DNA from: Paeniglutamicibacter kerguelensis
GTDB taxonomy: Bacteria; Actinomycetota; Actinomycetes; Actinomycetales; Micrococcaceae
Direction of reading: 5' to 3'
DNA: 64,000 nucleotides
Assembly: GCF_017876535.1 (NCBI RefSeq)
Contig: NZ_JAGIOF010000001.1
Location: forward strand, 1,674,001 to 1,738,000
The notes beneath the pieces were generated by a model. It ran no database searches. It worked only from the letters and a program-made list of their open reading frames with translations, and was not told where the DNA came from. Numbering within the stretch: the stretch's first letter is position 1; each line of letters starts with the position of its first letter. A program made the translations under genes and the position numbers. This document shows, piece after piece, positions 9,216-19,516 of this stretch.

Positions 9216-10445
9216 CTAGAAATCCAGCAGGCGCCGCAACACGGCATCGGCCAATAGCCGTCCCTGCAACGTCAAGACAACCTTCTTGGCAAATGCCGCC
9301 TCGGGGACCACCAAGCCATCGGCAATCAAGCCGGCAATTGCCTTCCGGCCCTCGGGCTTCAGTTCGGCGGTGTCCATGCCGTCGACGATGCGTGTCAACA
9401 ACATGGCCCGTTCCAGGTAGCGGGCGTCCTCGTCCGGGGTCTCACGTCCCGCGGCGGGCGAGGTGCCTGCATCGATGCGCTGCTGGTAGGCGGCAGGGTG
9501 CTTGACGTTCCACCAACGCAGCCCGCCGACGTGGGAGTGCGCCCCGGGCCCGGCGCCCCACCAGTCGCCACCTTGCCAATAGGCAAGGTTGTGCAGGCAG
9601 CGGCTGTCCGCGTCCTTCGACCAGTTGCTGACCTCGTACCAGTTGTACCCGGCAGCGGCGAAAAGTTCGTCGGCGATCAGGTACTTGTCGGCGTGGTCGT
9701 CATCGTCGATGTTTGCGACCTCGCCGCGGCGGATCTGCCCGGCAAGCCGCGTTCCGTCCTCGATGATCAGCGCGTAGGCGGAAATATGGTCGGGGTCGTA
9801 GCTCAGCGCAGTGTTGACGCTGGTGCGCCAATCCTCGATCGACTCCCCCGGCGTGCCGTAAATCAGGTCGACGCTCACCTGCAGGCCCGCAGCCTTCGCC
9901 CATTGCACGGCCAGACCGACCCGCTCGGGGTTGTGCGTGCGGTCAAGGGTTTTCAGGACATGCGGGACCGCGGACTGCATGCCGATCGACACGCGGGTGA
10001 ACCCGCCGTCGGCCAGCAGCTGCAGGGACTCCGGCGTCACCGAATCCGGGTTGGCCTCCGTGGTGATTTCCGCGTCGGGAGCCAGGTCCCATTGGGTGCG
10101 GATTTCACGCAGCACGCGGACCAGGTCCTCGGCGGGCAACAGCGTGGGGGTTCCGCCGCCGAAGAAGACGGTGGACACGCTGCGCCGCGGCACGCCGGAT
10201 TCCTCCAGGACCTTGGCGCCAAAGGCGATCTCCGAGGAGACCGCTTCCGCATAGGTGTCCTGGCTGGAACCCGAGCCGAGCTCATGGGCCGTGTACGTGT
10301 TGAAGTCGCAGTAGCCGCAGCGCACGGCGCAAAACGGAATGTGGACGTAGACCGAAAAGGTCCGGTCCACGGCACCATCGGCGCAGGTTGCCGGAAGCAA
10401 CCCGTCCGATGGTGCCGGATCCCCGAGGGGCAAAGCACCTGGCAT
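9216..10445 (-). CDS. hemW: Radical SAM heme chaperone HemW
   Basis: A 409-residue radical-SAM protein related to oxygen-independent coproporphyrinogen oxidase. The cluster cysteines are C39, C43 and C46 (CAVRCGYC), followed by the SAM-binding FFGGGTPTLL and the conserved GMQS and DLIYGTPGE motifs; the C-terminal HemN-like domain is present. The CxxxCxxC motif without the extra HemN cysteine supports the HemW heme-chaperone assignment over a true HemN. The ATG lies two bases after the lepA stop, so the two form an operon, an arrangement common in actinobacteria. Confidence 0.93.
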   Translation of the reverse strand: MPGALPLGDPAPSDGLLPATCADGAVDRTFSVYVHIPFCAVRCGYCDFNTYTAHELGSGSSQDTYAEAVSSEIAFGAKVLEESGVPRRSVSTVFFGGGTPTLLPAEDLVRVLREIRTQWDLAPDAEITTEANPDSVTPESLQLLADGGFTRVSIGMQSAVPHVLKTLDRTHNPERVGLAVQWAKAAGLQVSVDLIYGTPGESIEDWRTSVNTALSYDPDHISAYALIIEDGTRLAGQIRRGEVANIDDDDHADKYLIADELFAAAGYNWYEVSNWSKDADSRCLHNLAYWQGGDWWGAGPGAHSHVGGLRWWNVKHPAAYQQRIDAGTSPAAGRETPDEDARYLERAMLLTRIVDGMDTAELKPEGRKAIAGLIADGLVVPEAAFAKKVVLTLQGRLLADAVLRRLLDF

Positions 10446-10447
10446 TA

Positions 10448-12292
10448 TTACTTCTTCTTGGGCTCGTCGGATGACAAGGCAACGATGAAGGCTTCCTGGG
10501 GAACCTCCACGCGGCCGACCATCTTCATCCGCTTCTTGCCGGCCTTCTGCTTTTCCAGCAGCTTGCGCTTACGGCTGATGTCGCCGCCGTAGCACTTGGC
10601 CAGAACGTCCTTGCGGATGGCACGGATGCTCTCACGGGCGATGATGCGCGAACCGATGGCTGCCTGGATCGGCACCTCGAACTGCTGGCGAGGAATCAGT
10701 TCGCGCAGTTTCTGGGTCATCATGTTGCCGTAGGCGTAAGCCTTGTCGCGGTGGGTGACGGCACTGAACGCGTCGACCTGTTCGCCCTGGAGCAAAATGT
10801 CGACCTTGACCAGGTCCGAGATCTGTTCGCCGTCGGCCTTCCAGTCCAGCGAGGCGTAGCCGCGGGTCTTGGACTTCAATACGTCGAAGAAGTCGAAGAC
10901 GATCTCGGCCAGCGGAAGCCAGTAGCGGATCTCCACGCGTTCCTCGGAGAGGTAGTCCATGCCGCGCATGACGCCACGGCGCGACTGGCACAGTTCCATG
11001 ATTGCGCCGACGAATTCGTTCGGTGCCAGGATCGTGCCGGCAACCATCGGCTCGTGGACCTCGAGGATCTTCCCGTCGGGGAACTCGCTCGGGTTGGTCA
11101 CGGTGCGCATCTTCTTGTCATCGGTCATGACCTCGTACACCACGTTCGGCGCGGTGGAGATCAAGTCCAGATTGAACTCGGCTTCGAGGCGTTCGCGGGT
11201 GATTTCTAGGTGCAACAGGCCCAGGAAGCCGACGCGGAAGCCGAAGCCCAGGGCTACGGAGGTCTCCGGGACGTAGGTCAGGGCAGCATCGTTGAGCTGC
11301 AGTTTGTCCAGCGCGTCGCGCAGTGCCGGGTAGTCCGAACCGTCGATCGGGTACAGGCCGGAGAAGACCATGGGCTTCGGGTCCTGATAGCCGCCCAGCG
11401 ACTTCTCGGCCGGCTTGGCAAAGTTGGTGACGGTGTCGCCGACCTTGGACTGGCGCACGTCCTTCACGCCGGTGATCAGGTAGCCGACCTCGCCGACGCC
11501 CAGGCCCTTGGTGGGAACCGGCTCCGGTGAGGAGACACCGATTTCCAGCAGGTCGTAGACGGTGCCGGTGGACATCATCTGGACCTTCTCGCGCGGCGAG
11601 AGGTTGCCGTCAACGACTCGGACGTAGGTGACAACGCCGCGGTAGGTGTCGTAGACCGAGTCGAAGATCATGGCACGCGCCGGAGCATTCGGGTCCCCGA
11701 CCGGTGCCGGAAGGTCGCGAACGACCTTGTCCAGCAGGGCCTCGACGCCCATGCCGGTCTTGCCGGAAACCTGAAGGATGTCCTCGGGATCGCAGCCGAT
11801 GAGCTTGGAAATCTCCGCCGCGTACTTTTCGGGCTGCGCCGCGGGAAGATCGATCTTGTTCAGCACGGGAATGATCGTCATGTCATTCTCCATGGCCAGG
11901 TACAGGTTGGCCAGGGTCTGGGCTTCGATGCCCTGTGCCGCGTCAACCAGGAGGATGGCGCCTTCGCAGGCCGCCAGGGAACGCGATACTTCATAGGTGA
12001 AGTCGACGTGCCCCGGGGTGTCGATCATGTTCAGTGCGTAGGACTGCCCGTCGACCTCCCATGGCATGCGTACGGCCTGTGACTTGATGGTGATGCCGCG
12101 TTCGCGTTCAATGTCCATCCGGTCCAGGTACTGGGCCTTCATATCGCGTGAGGAGACGACTCCGGTGAGCTGCAACATGCGGTCGGCCAGGGTCGACTTG
12201 CCGTGGTCGATGTGGGCGATGATGCAGAAGTTTCTGATGATCGCCGGATCTGTCGCGGCAGGCACCGGTGCGGTGCGGGCCATGGGTGACAC
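10448..12292 (-). CDS. lepA: Elongation factor 4 (LepA)
   Basis: A ribosome-associated GTPase of about 614 residues that back-translocates or assists ribosome assembly under stress. G1 is AHIDHGKST near residue 26, G3 is DTPGH and G4 is NKID, followed by the EF-Tu-like domain II, EF-G-like domains and the LepA-specific C-terminal domain ending in a basic KKR-rich tail. I chose GTG 12292 (VSPMARTAP) because relatives begin with VSP/MSP; ATG 12283 is possible. The open frame runs upstream to 12388 without homology. It is followed by hemW and is divergent from the PemK-like gene. Confidence 0.95.
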   Translation of the reverse strand: MSPMARTAPVPAATDPAIIRNFCIIAHIDHGKSTLADRMLQLTGVVSSRDMKAQYLDRMDIERERGITIKSQAVRMPWEVDGQSYALNMIDTPGHVDFTYEVSRSLAACEGAILLVDAAQGIEAQTLANLYLAMENDMTIIPVLNKIDLPAAQPEKYAAEISKLIGCDPEDILQVSGKTGMGVEALLDKVVRDLPAPVGDPNAPARAMIFDSVYDTYRGVVTYVRVVDGNLSPREKVQMMSTGTVYDLLEIGVSSPEPVPTKGLGVGEVGYLITGVKDVRQSKVGDTVTNFAKPAEKSLGGYQDPKPMVFSGLYPIDGSDYPALRDALDKLQLNDAALTYVPETSVALGFGFRVGFLGLLHLEITRERLEAEFNLDLISTAPNVVYEVMTDDKKMRTVTNPSEFPDGKILEVHEPMVAGTILAPNEFVGAIMELCQSRRGVMRGMDYLSEERVEIRYWLPLAEIVFDFFDVLKSKTRGYASLDWKADGEQISDLVKVDILLQGEQVDAFSAVTHRDKAYAYGNMMTQKLRELIPRQQFEVPIQAAIGSRIIARESIRAIRKDVLAKCYGGDISRKRKLLEKQKAGKKRMKMVGRVEVPQEAFIVALSSDEPKKK

Positions 12293-12423
12293 GTAAGGGA
12301 CCTCGCTAATAAGGAGTGGAAAAGTAAGTTGGCAGCGAATTGCTTCGCAATGGCCATTCTCCCATGCCGCGACGCCGGTGTCGCACAATCGGCACGAGGT
12401 GTTGCTCCTGATAGTTTGGCCAG

Positions 12424-13047
12424 ATGAAGTTCAACGCCAATAAATTCTTCGGGTTTCTCGGTCGAGTCCTTGAAGGATTCCTGAAATCCCAGAACGACAC
12501 GAATGCAAATGAGGGCACCAAGCCCGCCCCGACTCGCTCCCGGACAGCCGCAACAGGAGCAAAACCGGCACCCAAGCCCAGATCCGCCGCTCCGGCCGGT
12601 GCGCGCAACGCCTCCAAGCCGGTGCACACCGATTCAGACTCGGCACTGGGGTGGGAAAACGGCGACTACCCGGGCGACTTCCATGGTGCAGTGAAGCCCG
12701 TCTACAACCCCGTAGCCAACGGACAGCCGGATCCCGGCGAAATCGTTTGGGCTTGGGTCCCGTATGAAGAGGACTTCAGCCAAGGCAAGGACCGCCCGGT
12801 CCTCCTGGTGGGAAAAGACGGAAAGTACCTGTTGGCCCTCATGCTGACATCCAAGGACCACAACAATCCGGGTCACTCCGATAGGGACTATGTCGACATC
12901 GGATCGGGTCCGTGGGACAAGCAGGGGCGGCCTAGTGAGGTCAAGATTGATCGCCTGATCCGACTCAGGCCTTCGGGCATCAGGCGTGAGGGGGCCGTCT
13001 TGAACAAGCAGGTTTTCTCGCGTGTCGCGGGCCGACTCAGTTCCTAG
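12424..13047 (+). CDS. PemK/MazF-like family protein
   Basis: A 207-residue protein. The N-terminal 65 residues are a basic, Ala/Pro/Lys-rich linker. The C-terminal part (about 95-205) resembles the PemK/MazF fold: [16 protein letters not shown], then [20 protein letters not shown] and a terminal Arg/Lys-rich strand. MazF toxins are sequence-specific endoribonucleases, but this long chromosomal actinobacterial form has no antitoxin gene beside it (lepA is divergent, rpsT follows). Toxicity is therefore doubtful; a housekeeping or RNA-binding role is equally possible. The start is ATG 12424. Confidence 0.8.
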   Translation: MKFNANKFFGFLGRVLEGFLKSQNDTNANEGTKPAPTRSRTAATGAKPAPKPRSAAPAGARNASKPVHTDSDSALGWENGDYPGDFHGAVKPVYNPVANGQPDPGEIVWAWVPYEEDFSQGKDRPVLLVGKDGKYLLALMLTSKDHNNPGHSDRDYVDIGSGPWDKQGRPSEVKIDRLIRLRPSGIRREGAVLNKQVFSRVAGRLSS

Positions 13048-13325
13048 GCTGCGGGGCAACACATCGGGAATTTCCGGTCTGAAGTGCTGTTTCAGTGCGA
13101 ATTGCAGGTCACTGCCGGCACGAAAACTTGACCCGCATCACGTCCTCGATTCCGCGAATGAATCGTGACTTCGATGCGAACCTGATAGTATTACTTCTTG
13201 TGTGTCCGCGCAGGTCGACGGGCACTTCTCCCGGGTCGCCATAGGTATCCCCACGCCGCTCAGTCAATGGCCCGGAAGATATCCCTCACCGACCATATAA
13301 GCGATGAGCAAGAGAGTTTAAAACA

Positions 13326-13586
13326 GTGGCAAATATCAAGTCCCAGAAGAAGCGCATTCTCACCAACGAGAAGGCACGCCAGCGTAACGCTGCAATCAAG
13401 TCCGAGCTGAAGACCGCAATCCGCGCAGTAAACACTGCCGTTGTGTCCGAGGACAAGGAAGCAGCCTCTACCGCACTGGTAACCGCTGGCCGCAAGATTG
13501 ACAAGGCCGTCACCAAGGGTGTGCTGCACAAGAACAACGCAGCAAACCACAAGTCGGCCATCTCCAAGAAGGTTAACGCCCTCTAA
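13326..13586 (+). CDS. rpsT: 30S ribosomal protein S20
   Basis: An 86-residue, strongly basic primary 16S rRNA-binding protein with the typical [20 protein letters not shown] start, encoded from GTG 13326. The length is that of the family. It is the only rightward gene between the leftward holA and lepA, as in other actinobacteria. About 280 bases of leader separate it from the PemK-like gene, which leaves room for its own promoter; a TAGTAT hexamer near 13186 is a possible -10. A perfect hairpin terminator follows 17 bases after the stop. Confidence 0.98.
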   Translation: MANIKSQKKRILTNEKARQRNAAIKSELKTAIRAVNTAVVSEDKEAASTALVTAGRKIDKAVTKGVLHKNNAANHKSAISKKVNAL

Positions 13587-13603
13587 GGATTGCTTCACTG
13601 CAT

Positions 13604-13645
13604 AGTAGGTCCTCCACCCAATTGGGTGGAGGACCTACTTGTTTA
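13604..13645 (+). terminator. rpsT intrinsic terminator
   Basis: AGTAGGTCCTCCACCC-AATT-GGGTGGAGGACCTACT is a perfect 16-base-pair stem, followed by TGTTT. Placed directly after rpsT. Confidence 0.92.
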
Positions 13646-13859
13646 AGCGGGCCCCTGGTTTCCCGCCTGAATTCCAGAACCTGTGCCCAGCAGGAATACG
13701 GGTCCCTGAACCACGACTTCTCCGGAGGGAAGCACCCAGCCAACCAGCGGATCCCTCAAGGCCAACGTACGGAACAGGCCGGCGGCCTCGGCAGGTCGGT
13801 GTCTGGTGACGGCGCCGTTCGCCCCTTGACCCCGGATGCTGAAATGAGCGGACCGCCAG

Positions 13860-14648
13860 ATGAGTAAAGCCAGCACGACCCGGACCGCGGACCTGGGTTC
13901 ACAATTCGGCGAACGCATGCGGATGTTGGTTCTGCCGCAACTGAAATCACGGGTGCTGATACCCGCCGCAATGCTTGCGCTCGTGCCGGCCGTTGGTTTC
14001 AGCGCAAAGTTCCTACCCGGTTACTCCACAGGCGAACTGGCGGTCGACCAGCAGATCAGCCGACATCACGACACGCTGCTTAACGAGATGGCCCTTCTGC
14101 TTAGCACCATCTTCAGTCCACTCGGCGGCGCAATCCTTCCGGCCGCGATCTGCCTGTTTCTCCTGCTGCTCCGGCGTTCACCCGTCAACGCCATCGGATT
14201 CGGGGCCGTTGCGTCCGTGGGCTGGCTCTCCTCGCAGGTGTTCAAGGTCATCGTGGCGCGACCCCGTCCGAACCCCACATTGCTGGCGGACCCGCTGGCC
14301 CCGGAAACGGGATTCGACAGTTTCCCCAGTGGACACGTCTGCCTGGCCGTGGGCTTGGCCTTCGCCGTCTACTACCTGGCCAGTGGAACCCGATGGCGGA
14401 ATGCGGCGGTGATTCGGGCTACGTCCATGGTTGTGGCCTTGGCGCTCTCCCGGATCTACATCGGCGTGCACTACCCAACGGATGTCGTTGCAGCCGTCTC
14501 GACGGCCTCGGCCGCCGTGATGTTCTTCTCGGGCCTGTGGAACCGCCATGCGGCACGAACCCGTGCGAGACTGCGCTTCCTGGAACGCTTCGGCCCGATT
14601 CCCCTTGAGCCCCACCGCTATGCTCGCGAGTGCGGAATTCAGCGGTAG
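13860..14648 (+). CDS. PAP2-family phosphatase, membrane protein
   Basis: A 262-residue integral membrane protein of the PAP2/PA-phosphatase superfamily. All three active-site motifs are present: K129...R136P (KVIVARPRP), PSGH at 156-159 and SRIYIGVHYPTD at 197-208. The enzymes dephosphorylate lipid phosphates such as undecaprenyl pyrophosphate or phosphatidic acid; which one applies here cannot be read from sequence. About five hydrophobic segments are visible. It is convergent with holA, whose stop lies 17 bases beyond its own. Confidence 0.9.
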   Translation: MSKASTTRTADLGSQFGERMRMLVLPQLKSRVLIPAAMLALVPAVGFSAKFLPGYSTGELAVDQQISRHHDTLLNEMALLLSTIFSPLGGAILPAAICLFLLLLRRSPVNAIGFGAVASVGWLSSQVFKVIVARPRPNPTLLADPLAPETGFDSFPSGHVCLAVGLAFAVYYLASGTRWRNAAVIRATSMVVALALSRIYIGVHYPTDVVAAVSTASAAVMFFSGLWNRHAARTRARLRFLERFGPIPLEPHRYARECGIQR

Positions 14649-14665
14649 CTGCCGAACGGTTGGAC

Positions 14666-15664
14666 CTAGCGCCGGGCAGCCAGGGCTATCTGGGTGACCG
14701 CGCGTTCGACGGCGTACTCGGGATCGCGTGAAGCACCCTTCACCTGGGCGTCGGCCTCGGCAACCAGGCGGATGCAGCGGCCCAGGTCGTCCGCACTCCA
14801 GTAGCGGGCCTGCTCCTGGGCTTGCTGCACCTGCCACGGGGGCATGCCCAGTTCGCTTGCTAGCTGGCCTGCGGACTTTCTGACCCCGGCCACCTTGGCA
14901 ACCTGGCGCAGCTTCATCGCGAGCGTTGCGACGATCGGCACCGGATCGGTTCCCGTGGCAAGGGCGTGCCGAAGCGTGGAAAGTGCCACGTCGGCTCGTC
15001 CCATCATTGCCGCGTCGGCAACCTTGAAACCCGTGGCTTCGACCCGGCCGCCGTAGTACTTGTCCACCACGTCCTGGTCGATCGCCCCGGTGGTGTCCTG
15101 CAGCAGCTGAGAACATGCCGCGGACAATTCGGAAAGGTCGCTGCCCAGCGCCGCAACCAAGGCCCTGGCGGCTTCGGGGCTCAGGCGCCGCTTGGCTGCC
15201 TTGAATTCCTGGGTGACGAAATCGATCTTCTCCGCATCCTTTTTCAGCGGTTGGCAGTCCACAATGACCACTCCGGCAGCCTTGAGCGCATCCAGCAGCT
15301 TCTTGCCGCGCACTCCCCCGCCGTGGTGCATGATGAGCGTGGTGTTGGGTGCCGGGGCCTTGGCGTACTCGAGGGCATCGTTTAGGAAGTCCTCGTTCAT
15401 GTTGGCCAGCTGGCGAACCTCGATGAGTTTGGTTTCGCTGAACAGTGAAGGGCTGGAAGCCAGCAGCAATTCACCGCGTTCATACGAGTTGGCTTCAAAG
15501 CGCGTGAGTTCGACTTCCGCGCCGGCCCGCAGGGTTGCCCGGACCTTCTCAAAGGAACGGGACGCAAGTAGCTCCTCGGAGCCTTGCAACAGGATGATCG
15601 CCGCCGGGGAGACGTCCCGCCAGGAAATCCCGGCGCTCTTAGTTGTGCCTCGTGCCGCAGCCAT
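14666..15664 (-). CDS. holA: DNA polymerase III delta subunit HolA (in frame with comEC)
   Basis: A 332-residue clamp-loader delta subunit if started at ATG 15664, which has GTAAGGG upstream. Family landmarks are AIILLQGSEELLASR near the start and the AAA+ lid and collar helices through PWQVQQAQEQAR at the C-terminus. Delta opens the beta clamp for loading during replication. Remarkably, the frame upstream of this ATG has no stop codon and continues straight into comEC, so a ComEC-HolA polyprotein of 1196 residues is formally encoded. Independent initiation at 15664 is more likely because the delta N-terminus is a conserved functional region. In other actinobacteria holA also follows comEC, but as a separate frame. 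Confidence 0.93.
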   Translation of the reverse strand: MAAARGTTKSAGISWRDVSPAAIILLQGSEELLASRSFEKVRATLRAGAEVELTRFEANSYERGELLLASSPSLFSETKLIEVRQLANMNEDFLNDALEYAKAPAPNTTLIMHHGGGVRGKKLLDALKAAGVVIVDCQPLKKDAEKIDFVTQEFKAAKRRLSPEAARALVAALGSDLSELSAACSQLLQDTTGAIDQDVVDKYYGGRVEATGFKVADAAMMGRADVALSTLRHALATGTDPVPIVATLAMKLRQVAKVAGVRKSAGQLASELGMPPWQVQQAQEQARYWSADDLGRCIRLVAEADAQVKGASRDPEYAVERAVTQIALAARR

Positions 15665-18256
15665 GACCGAACCCTTACGTAGTGAATGGAGAACCCCATA
15701 AATACTATCCGCAACGCCCGCATTAGGGATTTTCGGACGGGTTTCCATCCCGAACTGCTGTGCCGGTTGCTGTGTTTCCAGCGCCGAAACGCTGAGCCCG
15801 CCATTTACCCAGCCAAGGACGAGCGTGCCGTGCTCGTCGGTGCGCAGCGCCGGCACGCCCCTTTGCTGCAGGGCCCCGGTGATGTCCGGGCTCGGATGCC
15901 CGTACGTGTTGTCCTTCCCCACGCTGATCAGCGCCACCAGGGGGCGCGCAACCTCGATGATTTCGGTGCCGCCGTTGGCCGCCCCGTGGTGTGCGATCTT
16001 CAAGATGTCGGCCTGTTGCACGGCCCCGGAGGCCAGCAGCGTGCCCATCGGCGTTTCCTGCATGTCGCCGGTCGCCAACATTGAAACAACCCGGTTGCTT
16101 CCGGGCACCTGCATTTCGAAGCGAATGACCAGTGAGGCATCATTTTCATCCAACTTGGCATCCGTGCGGCTTGGTGCCAGAACCCGCCAACTCACCGTCC
16201 CGGCGTTGCCATGGTCTCCGGAAACCAATTGATCGCCCTTGAGCCCGTTGACTTCCGGCGGCTTCGCCGGGTCATCGAGCACCGAATAGAACAGCTGCCC
16301 CACCTGACGATTTCGCCCGGCTCCGGCGATCCCTCCGTCATGGTCGGCATGTTGGTGCGTGATGAAGACCGCGGCGATCTTCTCGACGCGCAGGCGGCGC
16401 AGGCAGGCATCGATGTCTGGCGGTTCCCTTCCGGTGTCAACGACAATCGCCCCGGCCGCCCCGGCATTGAGCACCAGTCCGTCGCCCTGGCCCACGTCGC
16501 AGGCCACCACCAGCCATGCCACGGCCGGTGCCGGAACCAGAGCCGTCACGGGAAGGGTGAGGCCCAGAAGCAACCCCGTTGCCACGGCTTGGACCCCCAT
16601 GGGGATCCGCGACCGCCAGGTTCCGGGACGCTCCGGCGCATAGCCCAGCGAGAAGAAAACGGCGATAAACAACATCCAGGCCAGGGCGACGCCCAGGACG
16701 CCCGCGGGCCAAGGCCTCAGCGCGCCCGGCAATTCCGCCACCCACATTCCGACAAGTCCAACTCCGGCCGCCGGAATGCCGGCGGCCCAGATCAACAGTG
16801 CGCCAAGCGGTGCCGAGAACAGGAGCACCACGATGCCCACTGTGCCCATGATGGTGATCCATGGAATGAGCGGGGCAACCAACAGGTTGGCGGGCACCGA
16901 GTACAGCGAAAAGGAGGGGCTGAGGGCGACCAACACCGGCAGGCAGGCGATCTGGGCCGCGACGGCGATGGCCGTTCCCTCGGCGAGGAATTGCGGCAGC
17001 CACCGTGAGAGCTTGTCGGCAAGCCTGCGCCCGATGAGCACGATCCCCGCCGTGGCCAGTGCGGAGAGCTGGAACGCGGCCTCCCCCGCCAGGTAGGGGT
17101 CGATGGCCAGCAACACGACCACCGCAAGGCACAGCGCCGAGAGCCCGTTGCGTCCCCTCGAGGAGCGCACCGAGAGCGCGGCAATGGCTCCCATGACGGC
17201 CGCGCGCAACACGCTGGGCTCGTAGCCGACCAACAGCACGAACCCGTAAAGGGCGGCAATTCCCAAAAACAGGGTCATCAATCTCGGCGCGCCGAAGAGG
17301 CGACACGAGGCAAAGACCGCGCCGAGCACCATGGCGCAGTTTGCCCCGCTGACGGCACTCAGGTGCGACAACCCCGCGGCCTTCATGGCGTCGGAGAGTT
17401 CCTGGCCTTGGCCGCCGCGATCCCCGTACACCATCGCAGGAAGCAGCGCCCGCCCCGGCTCGGGCAGCGCCATCGCGTGCTGTTGGAACTTTTGGCGCAT
17501 GTGTTCGGCAACGGTTGGTGGGTTGTCGGTCCCCAAGAGCGCTAACGGGGCCACCGCCGTGAGCCGGAAACGGCTGCGCTGCCCGGCCGGTGCCGGCGTG
17601 ATGCGGGCCAGCACCTCCACATGGGTGCCGCGCGTGGGCGCCGTGCCGACCGGGGCCAGCGATTCTCCGTAGTCCAGAGTGGCTTGAGCATCGGCAGGGA
17701 GCCACATGTCACCGCTGCGCATCGACCCGGCGCGTGCCTCAATCTGGTAGCGGGTGTGCCCAGGGGCATCTTGGGAAAACTTGTCGGCCACGAGGGCTGC
17801 TCTCGGAGTGCCTGCCAGCTCGACCCGGAGCCGGACGACAGCAGAGTCTTCGGCGGCCTGGCGAAGCGGTTCGGGCACGGTGGTTGCCCCGCTGAGCGCG
17901 AGGTTCGCCAGCACCAGGCCGGCCGCTGCGCACATCAGCGCGGGTGCCGCGAATACCGGGGCGGTGTCCCCGCCGAACAGGGCGTGCCTGGTACGCAGCA
18001 GCAACAGCACGCCGAGCCCGGACAAGCCCAGGACCAGGAGCGCCACCCATCCCTGCTGCGGCACGGTCAGGCGCACCCCCACAAGCGCGGCGGCCCAGGC
18101 CCCGATCAGGCACCACAGTCCGCGCAGGTCCAACCTGAGCGGCTCTTCCTCGGCAGCGACCGCATTGGGCTTGCGGCCGGCGTGCGCGGCCATCTGCCGC
18201 CACAACCGGCTTGGCAACGAACGCCACAGGGGTCCGCCCGCGGCGCCCCGGCTCAC
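15665..18256 (-). CDS. comEC: ComEC/Rec2-type DNA uptake channel (no stop codon before holA)
   Basis: The ComEC part covers about 864 codons from ATG 18256. An N-terminal block of transmembrane helices leads into the Competence domain (SHLSAVSGANCAMVLG, with further helices) and then a metallo-beta-lactamase domain with FITHQHADHDGG, which in ComEC is proposed to degrade the non-transported strand. The expected C-terminus is around LGWVNGGLSVSAL; about 45 further codons of unconserved sequence then run into holA at 15664 with no stop. The start overlaps the comEA stop as ATGA. ComEA and ComEC together suggest a natural-transformation type uptake apparatus; pilus genes are not in the window. 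The true end of the protein is uncertain. Confidence 0.9.
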
Positions 18257-18987
18257 TGGAAGTCCACCTTTTGGCGCAATGTTGCCAGCATTGCCGGACC
18301 GATGCCGCTGACGGCATCAAGTTCGGCGAGGTTCTTGAATGCACCGTTGGATTGCCGGAAGTCGATGATGCGTTTGGCCAGCGCGGGGCCGATGCCGGGC
18401 AGCGCTTCAAGTTCCGCACTGGTGGCGGTGTTGATGTTCAGCATGCCGCCCGGAGCGCCGGCGTTTGGGGCCGCCGCATCGGGCGCTTGGACCGCGGGAA
18501 CTGAGCGCTCGCCACGGAGCGGAATGCGAAGCTGCTGCCCGTCAATGACTTCGGCCGCCAAGTTGATGGCCTCCGGCGCCGCGTTCTTGTGCAATCCGCC
18601 GGCGCGGTTGACCGCGTCCAGCACGCGGGAGCCCAGCGGTAACTCGTACACGCCCGGTTTCTTGACCGCTCCGATGACGTGGACGACGACGCTGGCACCG
18701 GCACCCTCGCTTCCGGTCGTCGGCGATTGCCCGCTTTGTTCACTCGGATCTTGTTCGACGGTTCTCTTTTCTGCCGGCACGGAGCTTCCGTCGACGGCCA
18801 ACGGCACGGATTGGATCTGTTTCGGGCTGCCCGGCGGCGGGTTGAAAACGATGGATACCGAGATCCAGCTCAGCGCACCGATGACCAGAACGATGACTGC
18901 GGACCTGCCGACAAGAACGCGTAGGCGACCCGGTGCCTGCGCCAGGTTTGGGGCGGCCGCACGTTCCGCCCAATCGTGTCTGCCCAT
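18253..18987 (-). CDS. comEA: ComEA-family DNA-binding protein
   Basis: A 244-residue protein with one transmembrane segment near residues 25-48 (SAVIVLVIGALSWISVSIVF), a variable linker, an SLBB domain (VVVHVIGAVKKPGVYELP, about 98-155) and a C-terminal helix-hairpin-helix pair starting at LNINTATSAELEALPGIGP. ComEA anchors double-stranded DNA at the outer face of the membrane and hands it to ComEC. It overlaps comEC by four bases (ATGA), which supports joint expression. ATG 18987 directly precedes the basic N-terminus. Confidence 0.93.
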   Translation of the reverse strand: MGRHDWAERAAAPNLAQAPGRLRVLVGRSAVIVLVIGALSWISVSIVFNPPPGSPKQIQSVPLAVDGSSVPAEKRTVEQDPSEQSGQSPTTGSEGAGASVVVHVIGAVKKPGVYELPLGSRVLDAVNRAGGLHKNAAPEAINLAAEVIDGQQLRIPLRGERSVPAVQAPDAAAPNAGAPGGMLNINTATSAELEALPGIGPALAKRIIDFRQSNGAFKNLAELDAVSGIGPAMLATLRQKVDFQ

Positions 18988-19276
18988 GCCATCAGTTCAA
19001 CGCATTGCTCCGGTCTTGGGTCACTCCCCCGGCCAAGGTGTGGAGAACTCCAAGGTCGGACCGATGCAAACGCGCGTGGAATGCCGCCCGCAAGTCACCC
19101 GTTCATCACTATTCCGGCAAACGTCCATTCAACCCACATCGTCAACCAGTGCCCCGACGCCACTTTGCCGTGCAAACACGGGTGCGTGTTTGCACGGCAA
19201 AGTGGGCCATCGTCTGCACTGCCGGGATTCGGCCACGCGTTCGCTGCGGTCGGATTGCGGCTGGCTTCATGCGCTT
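18988..19276. other. Intergenic stretch between comEA and DUF2188 gene
   Basis: No credible gene. It contains the large hairpin at 19162-19203 and should contain the comEA promoter, which I could not place with confidence. Confidence 0.5.
19162..19203 (-). terminator. Long perfect hairpin after DUF2188 gene
   Basis: ACTTTGCCGTGCAAACAC-GGGTGC-GTGTTTGCACGGCAAAGT: an 18-base-pair perfect stem. It lies 74 bases beyond the DUF2188 stop codon and ahead of comEA. Candidate terminator without T run, or a dispersed palindrome. Confidence 0.6.
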
Positions 19277-19516
19277 TCAGCTCAGGTCGTACTCGCGGTA
19301 GGCATGGCCGTCAAGGGCGTGGATGACGATGTGGGCCGGGTGCGTGCCGGCTTCCTCGTGGGCCGCGGCAACCGCTTCTTTAACGGTGTGGAAGTGCGTA
19401 TGCTTGCTGGTCCGGACCTTGTGCAGGTCCCACTTCTTGTTATCCTCGCCTTCGACGGGCATCACGCGATAGACCCAAGGCTTCACAGTCTTCTGCTCAG
19501 CCGGTTCTGCGGACAT
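19277..19516 (-). CDS. DUF2188 domain protein
   Basis: A 79-residue protein from ATG 19516, which has AGGAGG eight bases upstream; the longer frame to 19564 is unlikely. The core WDLHKVRTSKHTHFHTVKEA matches the DUF2188 pattern (small beta-alpha domain, often encoded singly or in repeats), and AAAHEEAGTHPAHIVIHALDG completes it. Function unknown; cytosolic. It is divergent from the DHA2-type exporter gene. Confidence 0.8.
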   Translation of the reverse strand: MSAEPAEQKTVKPWVYRVMPVEGEDNKKWDLHKVRTSKHTHFHTVKEAVAAAHEEAGTHPAHIVIHALDGHAYREYDLS

